NCBI GenBank assembly: GCA_947072265.1
Contig: CAMTHN010000014.1
Span: 1 to 11,922, forward strand
Length of the DNA: 11,922 nt
Direction: 5' to 3'
Source of the DNA: an uncultured Clostridia bacterium
GTDB taxonomy: Bacteria > Bacillota > Clostridia > Oscillospirales > Ruminococcaceae
The position numbers and the translations under genes were made by a program. Below, piece by piece: positions 4,974-11,844 of this stretch (the stretch's first letter is position 1; every line of letters begins with the position of its first letter). Under the pieces are notes generated by a model. The model worked only from the letters and a program-made list of their open reading frames with translations. It had not been told where the DNA came from and made no database searches.

Positions 4974-6338
4974 ATGGAAAAAACAATAGTAGCTATAGCA
5001 ACACCAATTGCGTATGGAGGTATTTCAGTTTTACGAATTTCAGGAAAAGATAGTTTAAATATTATATCAAAAATTTATACTTCATATAAAGGTAAAGATA
5101 TATTTAAACTAAAAGGATATACAGGATGTTATGGATATATACATAGTGATAAAAAAAAGATAGATGATGTAATATTATTTTATTTTAAAAAACCCTATAG
5201 TTATACAGGGGAAGATGTAGTTGAAATTTCTTGCCATGGTGGAATTTTAGTTACAAAAAAGATATTAAGATTAATATTAGAAAATGGTGGGAATATGGCA
5301 GAACCTGGGGAATTTACTAAAAGATCATTTTTAAATAAAAAAATGTCTTTAATAGAATCTGAATCTGTAATAGATATTATAAATGCAAATAATGATATGG
5401 CATTAAAATTATCTATATCTAATATGGAAGGAAATTTATATAAAAAAATATCTAAAATAAAGGAAAATTTATTAAATATTGTTGGGCATATTGAGGCATT
5501 TATAGATTTTCCTGAAGAAGATTTAGAAGATTTAGATATAAATAAAATTAAAAATGATTTAAGTTTAAATAAAAATGAGTTAAATTATTTAATAGAAAAT
5601 TATGATCTAGTTAAAATTATAAAACAAGGGATTGATACAGCTATTATCGGAAAACCAAATGTAGGAAAATCTTCAATAATGAATCTTTTTGCAGGATTTG
5701 AAAAAAGCATAGTTACAGATATGGAGGGCACCACAAGAGATATAATTGATGAACAAATAAATATAGGAGATTTAATTTTAAATATATCAGATACAGCAGG
5801 AATTAGAAAAACTTCTAATATTATTGAAAAAATAGGTATAGATAAAGCAAAAAATAAAATTAAAACAGTTGCTTTAAATCTATTTGTTATAGATAATTCT
5901 AAAGAGTTATCTATAGAAGATTTTGATATTATGGATATATTAGATATCAAGAGAACTTTAGTTATTATAAATAAAATAGATTTAGATAAAAAAATAGATT
6001 CAGATTATATATATAATAAGTTTTTATATGTTGTTGAAATTTCAGTTAAAGATAGTATTAATATAAAAAAAATTATAGATAAAATAAATTTAATATTTAG
6101 TACAGACAAAATAGAAAATTATTCTACTATTGTATCTAATGAAAGACAAAGAAATTGTGTTATAAAAAGCATTTTGGCTATTGAAAATAGTATTAAAGAT
6201 ATAGATATAGGACAAACGTTAGATGGAATATGTGTTATTATAGAAGAAGCAATTGAATCATTATTAGAGCTTACAGGAGAGAATGTAAATCAATCAATAG
6301 TTGATAAAATATTTTCTAATTTTTGTGTAGGAAAATAA
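4974..6338 (+). CDS. mnmE: tRNA modification GTPase MnmE (TrmE)
   Basis: MnmE works with MnmG to build cmnm5 or related groups on uridine 34 of tRNAs that read split codon boxes, using GTP and a tetrahydrofolate one-carbon unit. The 454-residue protein opens with the folate-binding domain (IVAIATPIAYGGISVLRISG). It then has a helical domain with an inserted G domain: G1 GKPNVGKSS (226-234), G2 TTRD (253-256), G3 DTAG (273-276) and G4 NKID (333-336). It closes with FCVGK, where Cys451 is the conserved near-terminal cysteine. The frame is open from a GTG at 4962, but I choose the ATG at 4974: AAAGGTG (4958-4964) lies 9 bases before it, the GTG falls inside that site, and MEKTIVAIATP matches the family start. 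It is followed 24 bases on by its partner mnmG. Confidence 0.97.
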   Translation: MEKTIVAIATPIAYGGISVLRISGKDSLNIISKIYTSYKGKDIFKLKGYTGCYGYIHSDKKKIDDVILFYFKKPYSYTGEDVVEISCHGGILVTKKILRLILENGGNMAEPGEFTKRSFLNKKMSLIESESVIDIINANNDMALKLSISNMEGNLYKKISKIKENLLNIVGHIEAFIDFPEEDLEDLDINKIKNDLSLNKNELNYLIENYDLVKIIKQGIDTAIIGKPNVGKSSIMNLFAGFEKSIVTDMEGTTRDIIDEQINIGDLILNISDTAGIRKTSNIIEKIGIDKAKNKIKTVALNLFVIDNSKELSIEDFDIMDILDIKRTLVIINKIDLDKKIDSDYIYNKFLYVVEISVKDSINIKKIIDKINLIFSTDKIENYSTIVSNERQRNCVIKSILAIENSIKDIDIGQTLDGICVIIEEAIESLLELTGENVNQSIVDKIFSNFCVGK

Positions 6339-6362
6339 ATTTTATAGAGAGGGAAATACAAA

Positions 6363-8243
6363 GTGAGTTATAAATTAGGAGAATATGATGTTGCAGTTAT
6401 AGGAGCAGGGCATGCAGGGATAGAAGCAGCTTTAGCTTCAGCAAGAATGGGTTTAAAAACGGTTATATTTACTATAAATTTAGATACAATTGGAAATATG
6501 CCATGTAATCCATCTATTGGAGGGACAGCAAAAGGACATCTCGTAAAAGAAATTGATGCTCTTGGTGGAGAAATGGGAAAAGTTGCAGATAAAACTTTTA
6601 TACAGAGTAGAATATTAAATAGAGGAAAGGGTCCTGCTGTTCATAGTCTTCGCGTTCAAACAGATAGAAAAAAATATAATCAAATGATGAAACATATTTT
6701 AGAAAAACAGAAAAATTTAGATATAAAACAGTCTGAAATAATTGATATTATTTTAAATGATAATAGAGAAATTAGAAGCTTAAAAACAAAAACAGGGGCA
6801 ATTTATAATGTTAAAGCAGGTATATTATGCTGTGGAACTTATTTAAATTCTATAATTCATGTTGGGGATATTTCTTATAAAGGTGGACCAGATGGAAATA
6901 TGCCTTCTGAAAATTTAACAAAAAATTTAATTAATTTAGGTATAGACATTAGAAGATTTAAAACAGGAACTCCAGCAAGAGTTCATAAAAGAAGTATTGA
7001 TTTTTCTAAATTAGAAGTTCAAAAGGGTGATGATATTATAACTCCCTTTTCTTTTGAAACAGAAGAAAAACAAGAAAATAAAATGCTTTGTTATATAGCT
7101 TATACTAATACTCAAACACATAAAATCATATTAAAAAATATAGCTAGATCACCAATGTATTCTGGAAAAATTGAAAGTAGTGGACCAAGATATTGTCCAA
7201 GTATAGAAGATAAAATTGTTAGATTTGCTGATAAAAAAAGACATCAAATTTTTGTAGAACCTATGGGTTTAGATACAGAAGAATATTATTTACAAGGAAT
7301 ATCTACTAGTTTACCAGAAGATATACAAAATCAATTTTTAAGAACAATAGTTGGTTTTGAAAATATAGAAATAATGAGACCAGCATATGCAATAGAATAT
7401 GATTGTTGTAATCCTATAAATTTTAATCCAACATTAGAATTTAAAAATATAAAAGGATTGTATGGAGCTGGACAATTTAATGGAACATCAGGATATGAAG
7501 AAGCAGCTGCCCAAGGTTTAGTAGCGGGAATTAATGCTGTTTTAAAAATCAAAGGTAAAAAACCTTTAATTTTAGATAGGGCTAGTAGTTATATAGGAGT
7601 TTTAATAGATGATTTAGTAACTAAAGGTTGTTCTGATCCATATAGAATTATGACATCGAGAAGTGAATATAGATTAATTTTAAGGCAGGATAATGCAGAC
7701 CAAAGATTAAGTCCTATTGGAAGAAGTCTTGGTTTAATTTCTGATACTAGATGGTCAAAATTTGAATTAAAAGTTAAAAATATAGAAATACAAAAAAAGA
7801 GATTAGTTAAAATAAATTTAGCGCCAACAGAAAGATTAAATGAAATTTTAGTTTCACGTGAAACAAATCCAATTAAAACAGGTATAAAATTTATTGAAAT
7901 TTTAAAAAGACCGCAAATTTCATATAAAGATATTCAAGAATTTGATAGTACAGATGACTATATTTCTCCTGATGTTATTGAACAGATAGAAATAGATTTT
8001 AAATATGAAGGATATATAAAAAAACAAATATCACAAGTTGAGAATATGAGAAGGATAGAATCAAAAATAATTCCTATAAATATTATATATTCAAATATAA
8101 TTGGACTAAAACATGAAGCTGTAGAAAAATTAGAAAAAATTATGCCAAAAAATTTAGGACAAGCAGGAAGAATTTATGGTGTTACACCTGCAGATATAAC
8201 AGTTTTATCTATATTTTTAGATAAAATAAATAGAGAGAGGTAG
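6363..8243 (+). CDS. mnmG: tRNA uridine-5-carboxymethylaminomethyl modification enzyme MnmG (GidA)
   Basis: MnmG is the FAD- and NADH-using partner of MnmE in wobble-uridine modification. The 626-residue protein has the FAD-binding GAGHAG (14-19), the conserved PCNPSIGGTAKGHLVKE with catalytic Cys48 (E. coli Cys47 equivalent), YCPSIEDK with Cys278 (E. coli Cys277 equivalent), and GAGQFNGTSGYEEAAAQGL near the end of the FAD fold. The helical C-terminus finishes with GRIYGVTPADITVLSIFL. The start is a GTG at 6363 with AGAGAGGG (6346-6353) nine bases upstream; no ATG gives a full FAD motif. The gene carries a perfect parS site at codons 497-501 (7851-7864), where Arg499 is written CGT although AGA dominates the gene, so the DNA there has a second job. 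It lies between mnmE (24 bases) and rsmG (9 bases), probably in one operon. Confidence 0.98.
   Translation: MSYKLGEYDVAVIGAGHAGIEAALASARMGLKTVIFTINLDTIGNMPCNPSIGGTAKGHLVKEIDALGGEMGKVADKTFIQSRILNRGKGPAVHSLRVQTDRKKYNQMMKHILEKQKNLDIKQSEIIDIILNDNREIRSLKTKTGAIYNVKAGILCCGTYLNSIIHVGDISYKGGPDGNMPSENLTKNLINLGIDIRRFKTGTPARVHKRSIDFSKLEVQKGDDIITPFSFETEEKQENKMLCYIAYTNTQTHKIILKNIARSPMYSGKIESSGPRYCPSIEDKIVRFADKKRHQIFVEPMGLDTEEYYLQGISTSLPEDIQNQFLRTIVGFENIEIMRPAYAIEYDCCNPINFNPTLEFKNIKGLYGAGQFNGTSGYEEAAAQGLVAGINAVLKIKGKKPLILDRASSYIGVLIDDLVTKGCSDPYRIMTSRSEYRLILRQDNADQRLSPIGRSLGLISDTRWSKFELKVKNIEIQKKRLVKINLAPTERLNEILVSRETNPIKTGIKFIEILKRPQISYKDIQEFDSTDDYISPDVIEQIEIDFKYEGYIKKQISQVENMRRIESKIIPINIIYSNIIGLKHEAVEKLEKIMPKNLGQAGRIYGVTPADITVLSIFLDKINRER
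7851..7864. promoter_or_regulatory. parS centromere site inside mnmG
   Basis: GTTTCACGTGAAAC is a perfect 14-bp palindrome equal to the core of the bacterial parS consensus TGTTTCACGTGAAACA; only the outermost left base differs (A for T). It lies about 3 kb from the parB gene in the window and close to the presumed origin, where parS sites normally cluster. ParB dimers load here and spread as CTP-bound clamps, while ParA positions the complex. The site is in frame with mnmG and reads V-S-R-E-T. Confidence 0.93.
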
Positions 8244-8252
8244 AATATAAAT

Positions 8253-8960
8253 ATGTCTATAGAAATATTAGATGAATGCTTTAAAGAATCTGGAATTTTT
8301 TTAAATAAAATTCAAATTGATAAATTTTATGATTATGCTATGGTATTAATAGAATGGAATAAAAAAGTTAATCTAACTTCCATAGTTGATTTTAAGGAAA
8401 TAATTGTTAAACATTTTTTAGATAGTATTATAATAGATAAATTTGTTGATTTCAAAGGATATAAAAAACTTATAGATATTGGAACAGGCGCTGGTTTTCC
8501 ATCAATACCCTTAAAAATAGTATATAATAATTTAGATATAACTATGTTAGATTGTTTAAATAAAAGAATATTATTTTTAAAAGAAGTTTTAAATATAATA
8601 AACATAAAAGGAGAAATAATTCATGGTAGAGCAGAAGAAATTTCTCATAAACAAGAATATCGAGAACAATATGATATTTCTGTTGCAAGAGCTGTATCAA
8701 ATATATCAAATCTTGTAGAATTTTGTCTACCATATACAAAGATAGGCGGATATTTTTTGGCTTTTAAAGGAGGGGATATATTGGAAGAAGTTGAAAAATC
8801 TAAAGGAGCTATAGATATTTTAGGGGGAAAAATAGAAAAAATATATGAATATGATTTAACTAAAGATTATAAAAGGTCATTAGTTGTAATAAAAAAAGTT
8901 TCGCAAACTAATACAAGATATCCTCGAAAATATTCAAAAATATTAAAAAAATCTTTATAA
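8253..8960 (+). CDS. rsmG: 16S rRNA (guanine-527-N7)-methyltransferase RsmG (GidB)
   Basis: RsmG methylates N7 of G527 in 16S rRNA with S-adenosylmethionine; in other bacteria its loss gives low-level streptomycin resistance. The 235-residue protein has the family opening (WNKKVNLTSI, then KHFLDS at 53-58) and the SAM-binding loop DIGTGAGFPSIPL (75-87). It also has AEEISH in the nucleotide-binding part, SVARAVSNISNLVEF (the conserved ARA motif) and the basic end TRYPRKYSKILKKSL. GAGAGAGGT (8232-8240) lies 12 bases before the ATG at 8253, next to the mnmG stop at 8241-8243. It is the last gene of mnmE-mnmG-rsmG. The gap to noc holds only a weak A/T hairpin, so the operon's end is not sharply defined. 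Confidence 0.97.
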   Translation: MSIEILDECFKESGIFLNKIQIDKFYDYAMVLIEWNKKVNLTSIVDFKEIIVKHFLDSIIIDKFVDFKGYKKLIDIGTGAGFPSIPLKIVYNNLDITMLDCLNKRILFLKEVLNIINIKGEIIHGRAEEISHKQEYREQYDISVARAVSNISNLVEFCLPYTKIGGYFLAFKGGDILEEVEKSKGAIDILGGKIEKIYEYDLTKDYKRSLVVIKKVSQTNTRYPRKYSKILKKSL

Positions 8961-8961
8961 G

Positions 8962-8995
8962 TAGTATTTTTTTGTAAAATTAAAAAAAAATACTA
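8962..8995. terminator. A/T-only hairpin between rsmG and noc
   Basis: TAGTATTTTTTT (8962-8973) is exactly complementary to AAAAAAATACTA (8984-8995) around a 10-base loop. It directly follows the rsmG stop. No U-tract follows and the stem has a single G-C pair, so it can be at most a weak terminator or a 3'-end stabiliser. Confidence 0.35.
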
Positions 8996-9018
8996 ACTAT
9001 CTTGTCAATATAAATATA

Positions 9019-9047
9019 TGGAAACAAAAGGAAATATATGGTATATT
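9019..9047 (+). promoter_or_regulatory. Candidate noc promoter (extended -10)
   Basis: TATATT (9042-9047) has an extended -10 TG one base upstream (9039-9040), and TGGAAA, a fair -35, lies 17 bases before it (9019-9024). Transcription would begin near 9054, about 29 bases before the TTG start. The match is moderate and AT-rich sequence makes chance hits common. The spacer after rsmG and the separate terminator after noc support a unit of its own. Confidence 0.4.
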
Positions 9048-9082
9048 TATTATATGTTAGAAATGCATAGGAGGTTTAATCA

Positions 9083-10000
9083 TTGCTTACAAAATTATTT
9101 TCAAAAGATAAGATAGTTAATAAAGTTATTTCTATAAATATAAGAGATATTATACCAAACCCATCACAACCAAGAAAAATTTTTAATATGATAGAATTAG
9201 AGAATTTAGCATGTAGTATAAAAGAAAATGGTATAATACATCCTATTATTATAAGAAGAAATTTATTAGGTCAGTTAGAGTTGGTTTCGGGAGAGAGAAG
9301 ACTTAGAGCATGTAAATTAATTGGATTTCGTACAATTCCATCAATTTTAATAGAAACAGATAGCCAACAGTCAGCAACATTATCTATATTAGAGAATATT
9401 CAGAGAGAAAATTTAAGTTTTTTTGAAGAAGCCAAAGCTATAAGTTATCTTATTGATGAATGGAATGTTACACAAGAAGAAGCAGCATATAGATTGGGAA
9501 AGGCACAATCAACCATTGCAAATAAATTAAGGTTATTAAAGATTTCAAATAGAGAACAAACTATAATAGTTAAAGGTAATTTAACAGAAAGACATGCAAG
9601 AGGAATAGTTAGAATAGGAAATCAAAAAATTAGGTTAAAATGTATAAATTATATAATAAATGAAAATTTAAATGTTCAACAAACAGAAGAATATATAAAT
9701 GATGTACTTGAGTTATTAGATAAAGAATCTAAAATGATAGAAACATCAGAAGATGATATTTATAATAATATAGATTTAGAAGAAAAAAAAGATAAGAAAT
9801 TAGATATTCTTATAAATACAATTAGCAATAAAAAAATAAAGCATATAAAAAACAGGATACCAATTATAAAAGATATTAGATTATTTTTGAATTCGATAAA
9901 TAAAGCAATAGATACTATGAAAAGTGCAGGTATTGATGCATATAGTGAAAAAAAAGAAACGGAAAAATATGTAGAATATGTTGTTAGAATTCCAATATAA
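9083..10000 (+). CDS. noc: Nucleoid occlusion protein Noc (ParB-family)
   Basis: Noc is a ParB paralogue that binds sites scattered over the chromosome, attaches to the membrane and blocks division over the nucleoid. The 305-residue protein has the ParB-type N-domain with the CTP-binding GERRLRA (70-76), a helix-turn-helix domain (about 127-155), and a C-terminal dimerisation region ending KYVEYVVRIPI. At the four positions reported to set specificity it is Noc-like: Gln142, Lys148, Lys153 and Arg170, with the same spacing (+6, +5, +17) as in the described set; ParB proteins differ there. The N-terminus, MLTKLFSKDKIVNKV, can form a short amphipathic helix like the membrane-targeting end of Bacillus Noc (inference). 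The start is a TTG fixed by a perfect AGGAGGT (9069-9075) eight bases before it. A strong terminator follows. Confidence 0.9.
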   Translation: MLTKLFSKDKIVNKVISINIRDIIPNPSQPRKIFNMIELENLACSIKENGIIHPIIIRRNLLGQLELVSGERRLRACKLIGFRTIPSILIETDSQQSATLSILENIQRENLSFFEEAKAISYLIDEWNVTQEEAAYRLGKAQSTIANKLRLLKISNREQTIIVKGNLTERHARGIVRIGNQKIRLKCINYIINENLNVQQTEEYINDVLELLDKESKMIETSEDDIYNNIDLEEKKDKKLDILINTISNKKIKHIKNRIPIIKDIRLFLNSINKAIDTMKSAGIDAYSEKKETEKYVEYVVRIPI

Positions 10001-10006
10001 ATTTTA

Positions 10007-10045
10007 AATAAAAAAGACAAAGAATATTTCTTTGTCTTTTTTATT
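10007..10045 (+). terminator. Rho-independent terminator after noc
   Basis: An 18-bp perfect stem (10007-10024 with 10028-10045) around a three-base loop contains GACAAAGAA and its complement TTCTTTGTC, with the U-tract TTTTTT forming part of the right arm. The symmetrical A-tract on the left could also give some termination from the other side. It isolates noc from parA-parB, and its last base is the first base of the parS-like site. Confidence 0.92.
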
Positions 10046-10060
10046 GTTTCATGTGAAACA
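10045..10060. promoter_or_regulatory. parS-like site upstream of parA
   Basis: TGTTTCATGTGAAACA matches the 16-bp parS consensus at 15 positions; the single change is T for C at the centre, which breaks perfect symmetry. It ends 28 bases before the -10 of the parA promoter, so bound ParB could help partition and also control parA-parB transcription. Nearly identical flanks (ATTG...CAAT) extend the symmetry. Whether ParB accepts the central change is not shown by the sequence. Confidence 0.75.
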
Positions 10061-10085
10061 ATTACTTTTATAACAAAAATAAATA

Positions 10086-10094
10086 TGTTATAAT
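10086..10094 (+). promoter_or_regulatory. parA-parB promoter with extended -10
   Basis: TGTTATAAT (10086-10094) is a perfect extended -10 element (TG, one base, TATAAT). No good -35 lies 16-18 bases upstream (TTTTAT at best), as is common for extended -10 promoters. Transcription would begin near 10101, inside the TAAAA repeat, giving a leader of about 50 bases made almost only of that repeat plus the Shine-Dalgarno GGTGA. Confidence 0.65.
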
Positions 10095-10138
10095 AAAATA
10101 AAATAAAATAAAATAAAATAAAATAAAATAAAATAAAA
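10094..10138 (+). repeat. Nine perfect TAAAA repeats in the parA leader
   Basis: TAAAA is repeated nine times without error (45 bases), from the last base of the parA -10 element to three bases before the GGTGA Shine-Dalgarno. Tandem repeats of this kind change copy number by slippage. Here a change would alter leader length and possibly start-site choice, but not the reading frame. A-rich leaders can also aid ribosome binding. Confidence 0.95.
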
Positions 10139-10149
10139 CAGGTGAAAAT

Positions 10150-10911
10150 ATGGGAAAAGTTATATCAATAGCTAATCAAAAGGGTGGTGTTGGAAAAACC
10201 ACATCAGCAGTAAATATTGCGGCGAGCTTAGGAGTTCAAGATAAAAAAATATTAATTATAGATATAGACCCACAGGGAAATACAACAAGTGGAGTTGGTT
10301 TTTATAAAAAAGATGTATTATCAATATATAATCTTCTTATAGGAACTGCGAAAATTGAAGATGTTATATTTCAAACAGAATTTAAAAATTTAGATTTAAT
10401 ACCATGTAGTATACAATTAGCTGGGGCAGAAATAGAGCTAGTAGAGATGGATGATAGGGTATATCGTTTAAGGAAAGCATTGGCACATATAAAAGGTAAA
10501 TATGATTATATTATAATTGATTGCCCGCCTTCATTGGGAATAATTACATTGAATGCATTAGTTGCATCTAATAGCGTATTAATTCCTATGCAGTGTGAAT
10601 ATTATGCATTAGAAGGAATATCACAACTTATAAATACTATACGAACAGTTAAAAGAATGTATAACCCTATAATAGATATAGAAGGTGTTCTTTTAACAAT
10701 GCATGATACACGGCTAAATCTTACTAATCAGGTTGTAGATGAAATCAAAAAATTTTTTAATAATAAGGTATACAAAACTCCTATTCCTCGAAATGTTAGA
10801 CTTTCAGAGGCTCCTAGTCATGGACAACCAGTGCATTATTATGACAAAAGTTCAAAAGGAAATAAAGCATACCATAATCTTGCAGAAGAAATTATAGAAG
10901 AAAATAAATAA
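10150..10911 (+). CDS. parA: Chromosome-partitioning ATPase ParA (Soj)
   Basis: ParA/Soj is a deviant Walker ATPase that binds DNA as an ATP dimer and is released by ParB; in B. subtilis it also controls DnaA. The 253-residue protein starts directly at the ATPase fold, as chromosomal Soj does: deviant Walker A KGGVGKTT (11-18), A' DIDPQGN (38-44), Walker B DCPPSLG (124-130), and the late conserved RNVRLSEAPSHGQP with the basic residues used for DNA binding. It lacks the extra N-terminal domain of many plasmid ParA proteins. GGTGA (10141-10145) lies four bases before the ATG. It is followed 17 bases on by parB, and a parS-like site sits upstream of its promoter, so partition-complex feedback on the operon is plausible. 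Confidence 0.97.
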   Translation: MGKVISIANQKGGVGKTTSAVNIAASLGVQDKKILIIDIDPQGNTTSGVGFYKKDVLSIYNLLIGTAKIEDVIFQTEFKNLDLIPCSIQLAGAEIELVEMDDRVYRLRKALAHIKGKYDYIIIDCPPSLGIITLNALVASNSVLIPMQCEYYALEGISQLINTIRTVKRMYNPIIDIEGVLLTMHDTRLNLTNQVVDEIKKFFNNKVYKTPIPRNVRLSEAPSHGQPVHYYDKSSKGNKAYHNLAEEIIEENK

Positions 10912-10928
10912 AGAAAGAAGGGGAAATA

Positions 10929-11807
10929 ATGTCATTTAAAAGAAGAATGGGGTTGGGTAAAGGTCTTGACGCATTATTTGTAGACAATAATACAGAAACA
11001 AATCAAGGAAGTATAAAATTAAATATAAATGATATAGAACCTAATAAAAGTCAGCCTAGAAAAGATTTTGATGAACAAGAATTGGCAACATTGGCTGATT
11101 CAATAAGACAATATGGAATTATTCAGCCTATATTAGTTAGACCTATGGTTTCGGGATTATATCAAATTATTGCAGGAGAAAGAAGGTGGAGAGCCTCTAG
11201 AATGGTTGGAGAGAGCGAAATCCCCTGTATAGTTAAAGAAATTTCTGATATTGAGACATTTGAAATAGGTCTTATAGAAAATCTTCAAAGAGAAGACTTA
11301 AATATAATAGAACAAGCTTTGGGATATAGAGAACTTATTGATAGATTTGATCTTACACAGGATGAAGTTTCTCAAAAAGTTGGAAAATCTAGACCAGTGG
11401 TTGCAAATGCTTTAAGACTTTTAAATTTACCTGATGAAGTTTTAACATTATTAAAAGGTGGAGATATTTCATCAGGGCATGCTAGAGCTCTACTTAGTTT
11501 TGAAGATGAAGAAAAAATACTGGAAATTGCAAATAATATTATCTTAAAAGATTTAACTGTCAGAGATTTAGAAAAGCTATCTAAATCATTTAAAATGCAA
11601 AATTCAGATCAAATGATTATAAAAAAGGAAAATATTGAAAGAGATGTTTTTTTTACAGAGATTGAACTATCTTTGAAAGAAAAATTGGAAAGAAATATAA
11701 AAGTTAGGTCAAAAAAAGGTAGTGAAAAAGGTTATCTTGAGATAGAATTTTATGATAAGGATGAGTTGCAAAAGATTGTTAAAAAGCTTTCATTGGATGA
11801 TATGTAA
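10929..11807 (+). CDS. parB: Chromosome-partitioning protein ParB (Spo0J)
   Basis: ParB binds parS, hydrolyses CTP while clamping and sliding on DNA, stimulates ParA and recruits SMC. The 292-residue protein has the N-terminal ParA-stimulating motif MGLGKGLDALF (7-17), the CTP-binding GERRWRA (83-89), ENLQREDLN (117-125), a helix-turn-helix (about 142-166) with GKSRPVVANALRLL, GHARALL (183-189), and a C-terminal dimer domain. At the four specificity positions it has Arg155, Ala161, Asn166 and Gly183, that is ParB-like and clearly unlike the neighbouring Noc. AGAAGGGGA (10915-10923) precedes the ATG by 5 bases. It should be read from the parA promoter. I know the site it should bind, parS, is present at 7851 and, in variant form, at 10045. 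Confidence 0.97.
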   Translation: MSFKRRMGLGKGLDALFVDNNTETNQGSIKLNINDIEPNKSQPRKDFDEQELATLADSIRQYGIIQPILVRPMVSGLYQIIAGERRWRASRMVGESEIPCIVKEISDIETFEIGLIENLQREDLNIIEQALGYRELIDRFDLTQDEVSQKVGKSRPVVANALRLLNLPDEVLTLLKGGDISSGHARALLSFEDEEKILEIANNIILKDLTVRDLEKLSKSFKMQNSDQMIIKKENIERDVFFTEIELSLKEKLERNIKVRSKKGSEKGYLEIEFYDKDELQKIVKKLSLDDM

Positions 11808-11821
11808 AAGCATTATATAAT
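11793..11821 (+). promoter_or_regulatory. Candidate serS promoter
   Basis: TATAAT (11816-11821) is a perfect -10, and TTGGAT (11793-11798, inside the parB end) is a fair -35 at 17 bases. Transcription would begin near 11828, leaving a leader of only about 17 bases with the Shine-Dalgarno near its 5' end. This is short but workable. Read-through from parA-parB is the alternative, as no terminator follows parB. Confidence 0.4.
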
Positions 11822-11844
11822 ATAAAATAGAGAGGTTTTTGAGT

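Noticed and set aside
5600..5950. Antisense open frame opposite the mnmE G domain
   Set aside because: It is a mirror of the conserved GTPase motifs; no promoter, Shine-Dalgarno or recognisable domain.
9760..10020. Antisense open frame over the end of noc with a hydrophobic product
   Set aside because: Hydrophobicity arises from the complement of a Lys/Asn-rich coding region; its start lies in the left arm of the noc terminator.
11808..11844. T-box riboswitch before serS
   Set aside because: The spacer is only 37 bases, with no stem or T-box sequence.
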